64,000 nucleotides of DNA, taken from the NCBI GenBank assembly GCA_022791135.1, contig JAAVYM010000051.1, positions 1-64,000 of the forward strand. The letters are read 5' to 3'. The notes under the pieces are model-generated. The model saw only the letters and a list, made by a program, of their open reading frames with translations. It made no database searches and had not been told where the DNA came from. The position numbers and the translations under genes are program-made. This DNA comes from Oscillibacter sp. (GTDB taxonomy: Bacteria; Bacillota; Clostridia; Oscillospirales; Oscillospiraceae). Below, one piece after another: positions 50,760 to 58,842 of the stretch. How positions within the stretch are numbered: position 1 is the stretch's first letter; the number at the start of each line of letters is the position of its first letter.

Positions 50760-52531
50760 AAGGTGTCCTCCAATCCGATTTTTTGATAAAAACGTTCATA
50801 AGCCCGCTCCCTTGACGCATTCACCGCCGCGAGCTGCTCTTCAAGCAAGATGTTCGCTTCACGGAGTTCAGCCGCGTACTGTGTTTGTTGTGCAAGCGGG
50901 ATATAATGGAGCGGCAGGCGCTCCAAATCCGCCGCCCGGATCATGGTGATGCTGCTTCCCATCTGGATTTGCTGGATCGCCTGTTGTCCGGCGGGACTTT
51001 GCAGAAAGTAAAAGAGATACCAGGGGTTCGCCTTGGCGGGGTCCGGGCGGATTCCCAAAAAATCGTGGGAGAGAAGAGGAGACTCCTTCTCGGACACGAC
51101 GCACAGCTTAATCGCCTTCCCCTTACAGGAAATCAAGATGTCGCCCTTGTGAATCCGATACCGCTCCTGCTTGGTGCGGTCCGGAAGCTCATAGCGGGCG
51201 ACGCCGTCCATACGGATACGGCCTTCCTGAACGTCGGACAGGCGCAGCACCTCCACTCCCTCGCCGCTGCGGGAAAAGGCCGCGACATTGATCCCCCGGT
51301 AAATCTGTGCCACGTCCTTCATCTGCACCGCCTTGCGGGACAGGCCCCCCCCCTCCGCCACTTCGCCGGCACAGGGAAGCGGCGGCCCGTCACTCTGCCG
51401 GGGCCAGGACAGATACCGCTGGGGCGAGAGGTTCGACGCGTCCAGCTCCGAGGGAGGAACCTCCCTGCTGTTTTCCCACACGATGGGAAGGACGCTCTTC
51501 CCCGCGCCAGCCAGCGTGCGAAGGGGGCTGCCCTTTGCCCTCAGCTGGCTGGATTCGGGTAGCTCCGCCATCTGCACTGCGTCATCTTTCTTGCGTCCCC
51601 TGCGAAAAACCACCAGCGAGGTCGACGGTGCCGAAGGCGTAAACGGCAGGCTGCTTTTCGGCAGAGCGATGACGGCGTCCACCACGTTTCGCTTCAGCAG
51701 GTATTCGCGAAAGCGGCGGTTTTTGGCGTTAAACAGCGCCCCGTTGGAAATCCGGCAGACGCCGGCCCCGTTTTCGTTCAGCGCGCAGAGCTGGTGATAC
51801 GCGTAAGCCCAGTCGCTGCCGCAGGTGAGCGAATCGGAAATCCTGACCGGTTCTCCGCCCCGCAGCGGCGGAAACATGATAGAAAAATCTGCTTTTACAG
51901 GCGCTTTCCCATCGCGCAGGCAGTCCGTATTGTACTGTTCAAATTCAAAACCGTACATGCTGGCGAGAAGCACGGAGAGGTGGAAGAGTCCGGGGTGCTC
52001 CTCACAGGTAACGACCCGAAGGGGAATCCCCCACTCCCGTCTTTGCCTGGCAATCTCGAACGCCGGCCCGCACACGCCGCTGGCGCCGCTGTAAAACGTC
52101 CCTTCCCCGGCCGGCAGCAGTTCAACCGCAAGGCGTTCCAGCCAGGCCGGAACCGCTATATAGGGCCAAGAAGCCCTGGTGAGAAAGGGGTATATCATTC
52201 GCTCGATCAGGCGGAGGAGACGGTTCTTGTCCCCACTGAACTTCACCCAGTGAAAAAAGAGGTCCTGAAATCCGTGCTCCCCCAACCGAACCTGGGAAAA
52301 TCCCCGGAAGGCCGCCTCTGCCTGGCGGCTTCTCCGCTCCAGGCAGAGGCAAATCGCGTCCTCGAAATCCTGCTGCCGGACCGTTCCGGCGGAAAGTTTT
52401 CTGATGGTCTTCGCATCCAAAAACCAAAATCCGATGCAGAGCGAAATAGACTGAACGAGCGTATCCCCCGCAGCGTAGCCCCTGGCATGGCTCAGCATCT
52501 CGTAGATGGGATCGGAAATGTTAAGCGGCAT
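50756..52531 (-). CDS. Degenerate N6-adenine methylase-like protein fused to a type I specificity (TRD) domain
   Basis: 591 residues. Residues about 1-340 follow a type I HsdM-like methylase: N-terminal helices, a motif I-like FYSGASGVCGP (usual: DPACGSGG), CEEHPGLFHLSVLLASMYG (matching the E-x-AxMNLxLHG helix), and a motif IV position reading FSIMFPPLRG. The catalytic Asn/Asp-Pro-Pro-Phe/Tyr is replaced by Phe-Pro-Pro-Leu, so methyl transfer is probably lost. NGALFNAKN and VVDAVIALP are still HsdM-like. Residues about 395-590 are one HsdS target-recognition domain with the closing coiled coil (DLERLPLHYIPLAQQTQY). ATG 52531 has GAGGT upstream; TTG 52540 is less likely. No restriction subunit gene is present. 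Confidence 0.85.
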   Translation of the reverse strand: MPLNISDPIYEMLSHARGYAAGDTLVQSISLCIGFWFLDAKTIRKLSAGTVRQQDFEDAICLCLERRSRQAEAAFRGFSQVRLGEHGFQDLFFHWVKFSGDKNRLLRLIERMIYPFLTRASWPYIAVPAWLERLAVELLPAGEGTFYSGASGVCGPAFEIARQRREWGIPLRVVTCEEHPGLFHLSVLLASMYGFEFEQYNTDCLRDGKAPVKADFSIMFPPLRGGEPVRISDSLTCGSDWAYAYHQLCALNENGAGVCRISNGALFNAKNRRFREYLLKRNVVDAVIALPKSSLPFTPSAPSTSLVVFRRGRKKDDAVQMAELPESSQLRAKGSPLRTLAGAGKSVLPIVWENSREVPPSELDASNLSPQRYLSWPRQSDGPPLPCAGEVAEGGGLSRKAVQMKDVAQIYRGINVAAFSRSGEGVEVLRLSDVQEGRIRMDGVARYELPDRTKQERYRIHKGDILISCKGKAIKLCVVSEKESPLLSHDFLGIRPDPAKANPWYLFYFLQSPAGQQAIQQIQMGSSITMIRAADLERLPLHYIPLAQQTQYAAELREANILLEEQLAAVNASRERAYERFYQKIGLEDTL

Positions 52532-52554
52532 GGAACTCAACCTCGATTCAAAAT

Positions 52555-52626
52555 AGTAATCTAATTATTCTTTATGGATTCAGTATAGCACGTCCGCCGA
52601 AAATGTCAAGAGTAATTTAATTATTC
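52555..52626 (-). promoter_or_regulatory. Promoter of the methylase/TRD-MazF operon flanked by two 16-nt repeats
   Basis: Minus-strand TTGACA (52609-52604), 16-nt spacer, TATACT (52587-52582). The plus-strand repeats AGTAATCTAATTATTC (52555-52570, in the leader) and AGTAATTTAATTATTC (52611-52626, just upstream of -35) differ at one base and bracket the promoter, 56 nt apart. Each has an imperfect dyad. This is the layout of a paired operator for an autoregulator. Confidence 0.8.
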
Positions 52627-52679
52627 GAAAATTTTTGTTTCAGCTGCCCATGCCTTTTCCGGTCAGGGACAGCATGCCA

Positions 52680-53924
52680 TTAGTCCGGCCCTGCATTTAG
52701 CAGCGCCACAGACACGTCGTTGACGTTAGTCCCTGTCGGCCCGGTCATCACCAGGCCGCCCACGGCCTTCAACGCGTGGTAGGCATCGTTCTCCCGCAGA
52801 ATCCGGGCAACATCCATCCCCCTGGACGCTAAGTCCGCCAGTGTCTCGCCATCCACGTAGCCCCCGGCAGCGTCGGTGGGGCCGTCGGTCCCATCGCTGC
52901 CCACGGAGAACACCGCCGCGCCGGGAATTCCCGCAATCCCCGGCGCCGCCGCCAGAGCCAGCTCCTGGTTCCGTCCCCCCAGGCCCTTGCCCGTGAGGCG
53001 GACTACCGTCTCGCCCCCGGCAACGAAGGCCAAGTTCCGGCGATCCCCTTCGTGGGTCTTCAATATACTCGCCAGGAAGCTCCCGGCCTCCCGGGCCTCA
53101 CAGCAGAGTCTGTCCGTCAGGAGCACCGGCTCGTAGCCCAAGGCCCGGCACCGCCGCATTGCCGCCGCGCAGAGTTCCCGGACGCTGCCGGTGATGTGCG
53201 CGGCGGCGTTGGGCAGTTCCTTCGGCGTCTCCCGCTTCAGCAGCGCCCAGGCCTCTCCAGACAGGTTCAGGCGGTATTTCTCCGCCGCCGTCAGGGCCTG
53301 GGCACAGGTGGATGCGTCCGGCCAGGCCGGGCCGCTGGCGATCATGTCCAGCGGGTCCCCCAAAATATCGCTGAGAACAATGCTGAACACCCGCGCCGGG
53401 GCGCAGGCCAGGGCGAACCGCCCGCCCTTCACGCCACTGAGCCGCTTGCGGATGACGTTCATCTCCACAATGTCCGCGCCAGAGGCCAAAAGCTGACTTG
53501 TGACATCCCGCAGTTCCTCCGCGGGGATCAGGGGCCGTTCGAAGAGGGCACTGCCGCCGCCGGAGAGAAGAAACAACACAGAGTCCTCCGCCGTCAACCC
53601 CTTTACCAGCTCCAGGGCCTTTGCGGTGGCAGAAAAACCGTTCTCATCGGGGACCGGGTGTCCCGCCTCGCAGCACAAAACGCCGGGAATCTCCCCTTTG
53701 ACATGGCCGTACTTCGTCACCACGATGCCGCCGTCCAGGCTGTCCAGAACCTCCTCCGCCGCCCTGGCCATTTGCCACGCGGCCTTCCCGGCGGCTACCA
53801 GCAGGACCTTTCCCCTCCCCGGCTGGAAATCCTTCAGCGCCCGGCGGACCGCCTCGTCAGGCAGGACCGCCTGTAGGCTGAAGGAAATGATTTCATCTGC
53901 GTCTCTTCGCATTTTCCGATTCAT
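52680..53924 (-). CDS. Glycerate 2-kinase (DUF4147/MOFRL family)
   Basis: 414-residue enzyme of the GckA/TtuD class, which phosphorylates D-glycerate to 2-phosphoglycerate. Seen: VLLVAAGKAAWQMARAAEEVL, IVVTKYGH, GHPVPDENGFSAT, VLFLLSGGGSAL (phosphate loop), IRKRLSGVKGGRFA, VLSDILGDPLD, and a C-terminal MOFRL part with GGRNQELAL, FSVGSDGTDGPTDAAGGYVD and GPTGTNVND. ATG 53924 is chosen because family similarity begins there. Monocistronic as far as seen. Confidence 0.94.
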   Translation of the reverse strand: MNRKMRRDADEIISFSLQAVLPDEAVRRALKDFQPGRGKVLLVAAGKAAWQMARAAEEVLDSLDGGIVVTKYGHVKGEIPGVLCCEAGHPVPDENGFSATAKALELVKGLTAEDSVLFLLSGGGSALFERPLIPAEELRDVTSQLLASGADIVEMNVIRKRLSGVKGGRFALACAPARVFSIVLSDILGDPLDMIASGPAWPDASTCAQALTAAEKYRLNLSGEAWALLKRETPKELPNAAAHITGSVRELCAAAMRRCRALGYEPVLLTDRLCCEAREAGSFLASILKTHEGDRRNLAFVAGGETVVRLTGKGLGGRNQELALAAAPGIAGIPGAAVFSVGSDGTDGPTDAAGGYVDGETLADLASRGMDVARILRENDAYHALKAVGGLVMTGPTGTNVNDVSVALLNAGPD

Positions 53925-54039
53925 CCCGACATCCCCTTTCCCCTGATTCCGCAGCACTCTTTGTATATTAACCCGAAAAGCCAAAAGGCGCAAGACGCAT
54001 CCGGCATTTCTCCCGGCAGCGGGCAAAACGGCTCAAAGC

Positions 54040-54083
54040 AAATGGCATGATTCCCGTGACTCAGCACAGGAATCATGCCATTT
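54040..54083 (-). terminator. Terminator of htpG
   Basis: 15-bp perfect stem (54040-54054 with 54069-54083) with a 14-nt loop, A/T-rich at its base. Confidence 0.85.
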
Positions 54084-54127
54084 TGATGCCGCTTCTTCCT
54101 GCGGTCCGCCTCAGCGCCGGAGGACGC

Positions 54128-56011
54128 TCACTTCATTAACCCGCACACCAAATCCGTGTACCCGGAAGGATCGTCCAGGGGCAGACCCGCAATCAGCAGC
54201 GCCTGATTGTACAGCAAGGAGGCGTAAGTCTTCGCCTTTTCCGGGTCCGCCTCCACGGCGGCCTCCAGAGCCTGGAAGGCCGGGTGCTCCACATTCAGCT
54301 CCAAGATCCGCTCCGCCTTGATGGCCGCGTCGGGCTGGACGGCCTGGAAATACTTCTCCATCTCGAAGCTCAGGCCCTCTCCGGCGGTGAGGCACACCGG
54401 GTGGGACTTCAGCCGGGCGGAGGCCCGGACCTCCTTCACCGCGCCGCCCAGGGTCTCCTTCACGAAATCAAAGGTCTCCTTGTGGGCCTCGGCCTCTTCC
54501 TCGGCCTTCTTCTCCGCGCCCTCTTCCAGCTCCTGGTCCAGCACGGAGCGGAACTCCTTGTCCTTATAGGTCCGCAGGGTCTGGGCGCAGAACTCGTCCA
54601 CCTCCTCGGTGAAGTAGAGGATTTCCGTTCCCGCGTCCCGCAGGCCCTCGGTTTGAGGAAGCTTATCGATCTTATCCGGAGACTCGCCCGCGGCGTAGTA
54701 AATATACTTCTGCTCCTCCTTCATCCGGGAGACGTACTCATCCAGGGTGACGGGCTTCTTCTCCGTGGAGGAGTAGAACAGCAGCAGGTCCTGGAGCAGC
54801 TCCTTGTGCCGCCCATACTCGTTCACCACGCCGTACTTGAGCTGACGGCCGAAGTTCTTCCAGAATTTCTGATAGCCCTCCCGGTCCTCCGCCAGGAACT
54901 TGCCCAGGTCCGCCTTGATTTTCTTCTCCAGGTTCCCGGCAATGACCTTCAGCTGCCGGTCGTGCTGCAAAAGCTCCCGGGAGATGTTCAGGCTCAGGTC
55001 CGGGGAGTCCACCACGCCGCGGACAAAGCGGAAATGCTCCGGCAGGAGGTCCGCGCACTTGTCCATAATGAGCACCCCGTTGGAGTATAGCTGGAGGCCC
55101 TTTTCAAACTCCTTTGTATAGTAGTCAAAGGGCGTGGCTCCGGGGACAAAGAGCAGGGCCTTATAGGTGATGCTGCCCTCCACGGAGACGGGGACGCAGC
55201 GCTGGGGATCGGCATAATCGTGGAACTTGTCCCGGTAGAACTTGTAGTACTCCTCCTCCGTGACTTCGGATTTCGCCCGCTGCCAGATGGGCACCATGGA
55301 ATTCAGGGTTTCGACCTCCGTATAGGTCTCGTACTCCGGCTTATCCTCCGGGGAGTCCTCCTTCTTCCGGGTCTTGCTGACCTCCATGCGGATGGGGAAG
55401 CGGATGTAGTCGGAATACTTCCGCACCAGCTCCTGAAGCCGCCAGGACTCCAGGAATTCCCCGTACTTCTCCTCATCGGTATCCGGCTTGATGTGCATGA
55501 TGATGTCGGTACCTACGGTTTCCTTTTCGCACTCGGTGACGGCGTACCCGTCGGCCCCGGAGGACCGCCACTGCCAGGCGCCCTCCCCACCGTATTTCTT
55601 CGTCACCACGGTAATCTGATCGGAGACCATGAAGGCGGAGTAGAAACCCACGCCGAACTGGCCGATGACGTCGGTGTCCTTGGCGTCGTCGCCCAGCTCC
55701 TGCTTGAACTTATAGGACCCGGAGGAGGCGATGACGCCCAGGTTATTTTCCAGATCCTCCTTGTCCATGCCGATGCCGTTGTCGGAGACGGTAAGGGTCC
55801 GGGCGTCCTTGTCCACGGTGATTTCAATCTTGAAATCACCCCGGTCCATGCCCACGGCGTCATCCGTAAGGGCCTGGTAGCAGAGCTTGTCGCAGGCGTC
55901 GCTGGCGTTGGAGATGATCTCCCGGAGGAAGATCTCCTTATGGGTGTAGATGGAGTTGATCATCAAATCCAACAAACGCTTGGACTCCGCCTTGAATTGT
56001 TTCTTAGCCAT
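54128..56011 (-). CDS. htpG: Molecular chaperone HtpG (Hsp90)
   Basis: 627-residue Hsp90: N-terminal ATPase domain with FLREIISNASDACDKL, DNGIGM, and the QFGVGFYSAFMV glycine-rich lid region; middle domain with FVPGATPFDYY and RGVVDSPDLSLNISRE (catalytic Arg nearby); C-terminal dimerisation domain. It supports folding of client proteins under stress in the cytosol. GGAAGT precedes the ATG. No CIRCE element was found upstream; a TATATT -10-like box is present near 56060. Confidence 0.97.
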   Translation of the reverse strand: MAKKQFKAESKRLLDLMINSIYTHKEIFLREIISNASDACDKLCYQALTDDAVGMDRGDFKIEITVDKDARTLTVSDNGIGMDKEDLENNLGVIASSGSYKFKQELGDDAKDTDVIGQFGVGFYSAFMVSDQITVVTKKYGGEGAWQWRSSGADGYAVTECEKETVGTDIIMHIKPDTDEEKYGEFLESWRLQELVRKYSDYIRFPIRMEVSKTRKKEDSPEDKPEYETYTEVETLNSMVPIWQRAKSEVTEEEYYKFYRDKFHDYADPQRCVPVSVEGSITYKALLFVPGATPFDYYTKEFEKGLQLYSNGVLIMDKCADLLPEHFRFVRGVVDSPDLSLNISRELLQHDRQLKVIAGNLEKKIKADLGKFLAEDREGYQKFWKNFGRQLKYGVVNEYGRHKELLQDLLLFYSSTEKKPVTLDEYVSRMKEEQKYIYYAAGESPDKIDKLPQTEGLRDAGTEILYFTEEVDEFCAQTLRTYKDKEFRSVLDQELEEGAEKKAEEEAEAHKETFDFVKETLGGAVKEVRASARLKSHPVCLTAGEGLSFEMEKYFQAVQPDAAIKAERILELNVEHPAFQALEAAVEADPEKAKTYASLLYNQALLIAGLPLDDPSGYTDLVCGLMK

Positions 56012-56114
56012 TGCTCGTTTGCACTTCCTTTAAACAAATTTTTAACAACATTAAAATATAGCACAGCCCCCATGGAAAATAAATGACCATTTTGTAAATT
56101 TACGCCCAAAGCGG

Positions 56115-56143
56115 TTGTTTGTCCGCCCGGTTGCGAGTAGAAT
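56115..56143 (+). promoter_or_regulatory. Sigma-A promoter of the zinc-ribbon membrane protein gene
   Basis: TTGTTT (56115-56120), 17-nt spacer, TAGAAT (56138-56143). Confidence 0.55.
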
Positions 56144-56182
56144 ATAAAAAAACCGGCGGGACCGGCAAAGGAGTTCAAGCAT

Positions 56183-56614
56183 ATGGGCTTTTTTCAGAGA
56201 ATCAACGGTGCCCTCGCCCGCTTCATGTATGGGCGCAATGGGTGGGACCAGCTGAATCAGGCGCTCTTCCGGGGCTACTTAATTTTGTGGATTGCGGAGA
56301 TTATCCTCTTCTTCCTGCACAAGGGGATGGCAGTCCGGTTTCTGCAGGGCGTGCTGCTCTTCCTGATGATAGCGATTTTCTTCCGCTGCTTTTCCAAAAG
56401 CCTCTCCCGCCGCCGGGCGGAGAACCAGAAGTGGGTCAATTGGTACTGCGGAGTCAAAAACCGCAGCGCCGGGGCCAAAGCCCGCCACGCCGATAAGGAG
56501 CACAAATACTTCACCTGCAAGAACTGCAAGGCTATCTGCCGGGTGCCGGTGGGAAAAGGAAAAATCGTCATCACCTGCCCCAAATGCGGCGCGCAGATTC
56601 AGGCGAAGAGCTGA
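56183..56614 (+). CDS. Small two-helix membrane protein with C-terminal zinc ribbon
   Basis: 143 residues: N-terminal amphipathic segment, two membrane helices (about 28-47 and 50-68), a basic linker, then a zinc ribbon with CKNC and CPKCG pairs (about 112-137). Proteins of this shape are frequent in Oscillospiraceae with no assigned role. AAAGGAG lies upstream of the ATG. The four-Cys ribbon is near a classic RNA or protein-binding type, but no activity can be claimed. It is followed at 19 nt by a possible 24-residue peptide. Confidence 0.75.
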   Translation: MGFFQRINGALARFMYGRNGWDQLNQALFRGYLILWIAEIILFFLHKGMAVRFLQGVLLFLMIAIFFRCFSKSLSRRRAENQKWVNWYCGVKNRSAGAKARHADKEHKYFTCKNCKAICRVPVGKGKIVITCPKCGAQIQAKS

Positions 56615-56632
56615 GAAAGGGGTATATAAAAG

Positions 56633-56707
56633 ATGGGCATTGTTTGGTTTTGCATCGTCTGCTGTTTTATCGCGGTCTACGCAAGCGCAAAAACGAAGAG
56701 TTCATGA
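56633..56707 (+). CDS. Possible 24-residue hydrophobic peptide
   Basis: ATG 56633 to TGA 56705, starting MGIVWFCIVCCFIAVY and ending KTKSS: one short membrane helix with a basic tail. AAAGGGG lies about 11 nt upstream. It follows the zinc-ribbon membrane gene in the same transcript. The evidence is only composition and the ribosome binding site, so it may be chance. Confidence 0.3.
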   Translation: MGIVWFCIVCCFIAVYASAKTKSS

Positions 56708-56783
56708 GTGCAGAGCTTGACTCCTTTTGCGAGGGGAGGTTTGCAAGCGCCCGTTTCTCTTTCGACGCTTTTGTGAACAGTAG

Positions 56784-56818
56784 AAAAAGGCCGGGGACAC
56801 AAGTCCTTCGGCCTTTTT
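56784..56818. terminator. Bidirectional terminator
   Basis: 10-bp perfect stem (56784-56793 with 56809-56818) with inner GGAC/GTCC pairing and T-tract, between the rightward membrane gene and a leftward XRE gene. Confidence 0.88.
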
Positions 56819-57041
56819 ATGCTCTTGGAAACCGGCGGCGTTCATCTGAGACACCACAGATATAGTCCATGCTGACATCGTAATATTTCGCTAACACGAT
56901 GATGCTGTCCAACGGGATGCGGGTCTTACCCAGCTCGTAATCCGAGTACGTTCTCTGCTCCACATGGAGCATCCCCGCCGCAAATGTTTGTGTCAGGCCC
57001 CGGTCTTCCCGCAAGGCGCGTATCCGCTCGGCATATGGCAT
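56817..57041 (-). CDS. Small XRE-family helix-turn-helix regulator
   Basis: 74 residues, nearly all one HTH_3 domain: RIRALREDRGLTQTFAAGMLHVEQRTYSDYELGKTRIPLDSIIVLAKYYDVSMDYICG. Typical of stand-alone clostridial regulators of unknown target. GAGAGG abuts the ATG. It lies 87 nt downstream of a second small XRE gene in the same direction, so the two may be cotranscribed. Confidence 0.88.
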   Translation of the reverse strand: MPYAERIRALREDRGLTQTFAAGMLHVEQRTYSDYELGKTRIPLDSIIVLAKYYDVSMDYICGVSDERRRFPRA

Positions 57042-57128
57042 CCTCTCACCCCAATCACAGCATAGCCAGGAGGAATTCTCTATCGGTTTTTTTAGTGATA
57101 AACTCTATATCAGCTGGAACGAGCCGTT

Positions 57129-57377
57129 CTAACGTTCTTCCCGCTCCAGGAGCCAGAGCGGCGACACGTCCAGGGCGTCCGCAAAAAAAGGAATCTCGAA
57201 GTCCGCCACCACGCGCAGACCGGTTTCAATCCGGCTGATAGCCTTTTGTGTAAGATCGAGGCCGACTAATTGCAGCTTCGCCGCCAATTCCTCCTGAGAA
57301 AGACCAAGCTCTGTCCGCCGCTTCCGAATATAAGGGCCAGAACAGTTGCATTTGCCACGAAAGTTGTATATCCTCAT
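57129..57377 (-). CDS. XRE-family helix-turn-helix regulator
   Basis: 82 residues: a short Cys-containing lead (RGKCNCSGPYI) and an HTH_3 domain with RRTELGLSQEELAAKLQL and QKAISRIETGLRVVADFE. Starts at TTG 57401, GTG 57386 and ATG 57377 are all in frame; none has a strong ribosome binding site and ATG is taken. Divergent from the 59-residue zinc protein gene, whose promoter it may control (inference). Confidence 0.82.
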   Translation of the reverse strand: MRIYNFRGKCNCSGPYIRKRRTELGLSQEELAAKLQLVGLDLTQKAISRIETGLRVVADFEIPFFADALDVSPLWLLEREER

Positions 57378-57419
57378 AGGTACCACACCCGCTTTAGTCA
57401 AAAGATGATTAAAAGCAGT

Positions 57420-57449
57420 TTGACTTTAGCATTCCCCGTGTGATAAAAT
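57420..57449 (+). promoter_or_regulatory. Possible sigma-A promoter of the 59-residue zinc protein gene
   Basis: TTGACT (57420-57425), 18-nt spacer, TAAAAT (57444-57449). Divergent from the XRE gene ending upstream at 57377. Confidence 0.45.
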
Positions 57450-57487
57450 TATCCATAAGATGACTATTGCGGAGGGATGTATGACAC

Positions 57488-57667
57488 ATGGCCGAATTTT
57501 GCTTAGACTGCTGGAACCAGCTCAACGGCAAGGATATGACCGAGCGAGACGTTGTTCTGTCTAGGGAATATGAATTCTGCGAGGGATGTGGGGAGTTTCG
57601 CCACGTTGTGGAAGGAGAACGCACCTTTAAGCTGTTCTATGATTTGACCCACCGGAAAAAGGAATGA
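57488..57667 (+). CDS. Small zinc-binding protein (59 aa)
   Basis: Begins MAEFCLDCWNQLNG and has a second pair in EYEFCEGCGEFRHVV: a four-cysteine zinc site in 59 residues, ending in a basic tail. GGAGGG lies about 11 nt upstream and a strong terminator overlaps the stop. Small MAEFCLDCWN proteins are common in Clostridia as far as I recall, without known function. Confidence 0.8.
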   Translation: MAEFCLDCWNQLNGKDMTERDVVLSREYEFCEGCGEFRHVVEGERTFKLFYDLTHRKKE

Positions 57668-57698
57668 CGCGGCAGTCTTTTGACTGCCGCGTCATTTT
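57664..57698 (+). terminator. Terminator of the 59-residue zinc protein gene
   Basis: 14-bp perfect stem (57664-57677 with 57682-57695), TTTT loop, then TTTCG. It starts at the stop codon. Confidence 0.9.
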
Positions 57699-57827
57699 CG
57701 TCTCCCGTCCAAACCCGGCCAGGGACCCAGCATAGCGGTCCTTGGCCGGAAGCGAAGAAATTTCCCGTCCGGAGGAGTTTTCCGCCCCGCAGGGGCGGGA
57801 AACGGAGCGGTAAGGGGAATTTCTGAG

Positions 57828-58595
57828 CTATCCTAGTGCCACATCCAGCACCATCATAATCAAAAACCCGCCGACAAACCCGCAGGTGCCCGCCCGGCTG
57901 TGAGCCTGGGGGATCAGCTCCTCTACCACCACATAGAGCATCGCCCCAGCGGCAAAGCTTAAAAGCCAAGGCATCATCGGGTGCGCCCAAGCGGCCATCA
58001 GCACCACCAGGATGCCAAACACCGGCTCCACCGCCCCGGAGAGCATCCCACCGGTGAAGGCCTTCAGACGGCCCCGGCCCTCCTGCCGCAGCGGCAGGGC
58101 CACTGCCGCGCCCTCCGGGAAGTTTTGGATACCGATGCCCAGGGCCAGAGCCAAGGCTCCCGCCGCGCCCTCGCCGCTCGCAGCCAGGGCAAAGGCCAGG
58201 CCCACTGCCATACCCTCCGGCACATTATGTAGGGTGATGGCCGTCATCAGCAGCGTGTTCTGCCGCCAGGCATCGCAAGCCTCCTTTTCCCGCCGTAAAT
58301 GGGGCAACAGCGCGTCCAGCGCCGCCAGGAACACCACGCCCAGCAGCATCCCCGCCGCCGCCGGAAGCCAGCCGGGAAGCTTCCCCTCCTCCGTGGCCTG
58401 CGCAATCGCGGGAAGGAGCAGGCTCCACACGGACGCCGCCGTCATCACCCCGGCGGCAAAGCCCAGCATCGCCTTTTGAAACCGGGGCTTCGGCTCCCCG
58501 GAGAGAAAAAACACCATGGCGGCGCCCAGGGTGGTCATCAGGAAGGTAAAGCCCGTGCCCAGGGCGGCCCAGCCAAGAGACCGCAGCATATGCAT
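57828..58595 (-). CDS. ZIP family metal transporter
   Basis: 255 residues with about eight membrane helices. Metal-path motifs are TAITLHNVPEGMAVG (helix 4) and GIGIQNFPEGAAVA (helix 5); a conserved EELIP near the end is typical of the GufA/ZupT branch. It imports Zn2+ or related divalent metals. ATG 58595 (AAAGG 8 nt upstream) and ATG 58589 are both possible. It is divergent from the guanine riboswitch transcript. The 57700-57827 region downstream shows only GC-rich dyads. Confidence 0.92.
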   Translation of the reverse strand: MHMLRSLGWAALGTGFTFLMTTLGAAMVFFLSGEPKPRFQKAMLGFAAGVMTAASVWSLLLPAIAQATEEGKLPGWLPAAAGMLLGVVFLAALDALLPHLRREKEACDAWRQNTLLMTAITLHNVPEGMAVGLAFALAASGEGAAGALALALGIGIQNFPEGAAVALPLRQEGRGRLKAFTGGMLSGAVEPVFGILVVLMAAWAHPMMPWLLSFAAGAMLYVVVEELIPQAHSRAGTCGFVGGFLIMMVLDVALG

Positions 58596-58717
58596 CAACG
58601 CCTTTATTTTAATTCGGACCCCCGGACCATCCGGAAACGCCCGTATGCCAGTATAAGCCGGCAGGTCAGAAGTGGTGCTTGCGTTCTCCTTGACGGCGTG
58701 GTATACTAAGGGCAATT

Positions 58718-58726
58718 TGATACAAT
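58718..58726 (+). promoter_or_regulatory. Extended -10 promoter of the riboswitch-guaD transcript
   Basis: TGATACAAT is a TGn extended -10; the predicted start falls at the first bases of the aptamer (about 58733). Confidence 0.55.
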
Positions 58727-58731
58727 GTGAA

Positions 58732-58842
58732 GGACCTCATATAAGCCCGCTGTACGGCGCGGGCGTCTCTACGAAGCCGCCGAAGGCTTCTCTATGGGTG
58801 TCTGTGCGGAGGGGGTTCTCCTCCGGGCAGGCGTCCTTTTTT
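58732..58842 (+). promoter_or_regulatory. Guanine-class purine riboswitch with overlapping terminator (predicted ON switch)
   Basis: Aptamer: P1 58732-58740 with 58794-58803 (one bulge); TATAA junction 58740-58744; P2 GCCCGC/GCGGGC; loop TGTACGG; junction GTCTCTAC (58765-58772); P3 GAAGCC/GGCTTC with loop GCCGAA; and TCTATG, where C58792 is the base that pairs with guanine (U in adenine switches). CGG in loop 2 can pair with CCG in loop 3. The terminator stem 58796-58812 with 58820-58836 plus TTTTTT uses the 3' strand of P1, so ligand-stabilised P1 should weaken it. It precedes guanine deaminase. Confidence 0.85.

Noticed and set aside
50756-52531. Ordinary type I restriction-modification system
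   Set aside because: No HsdR gene, only one TRD, methylase catalytic motif altered, and the partner gene is a toxin.
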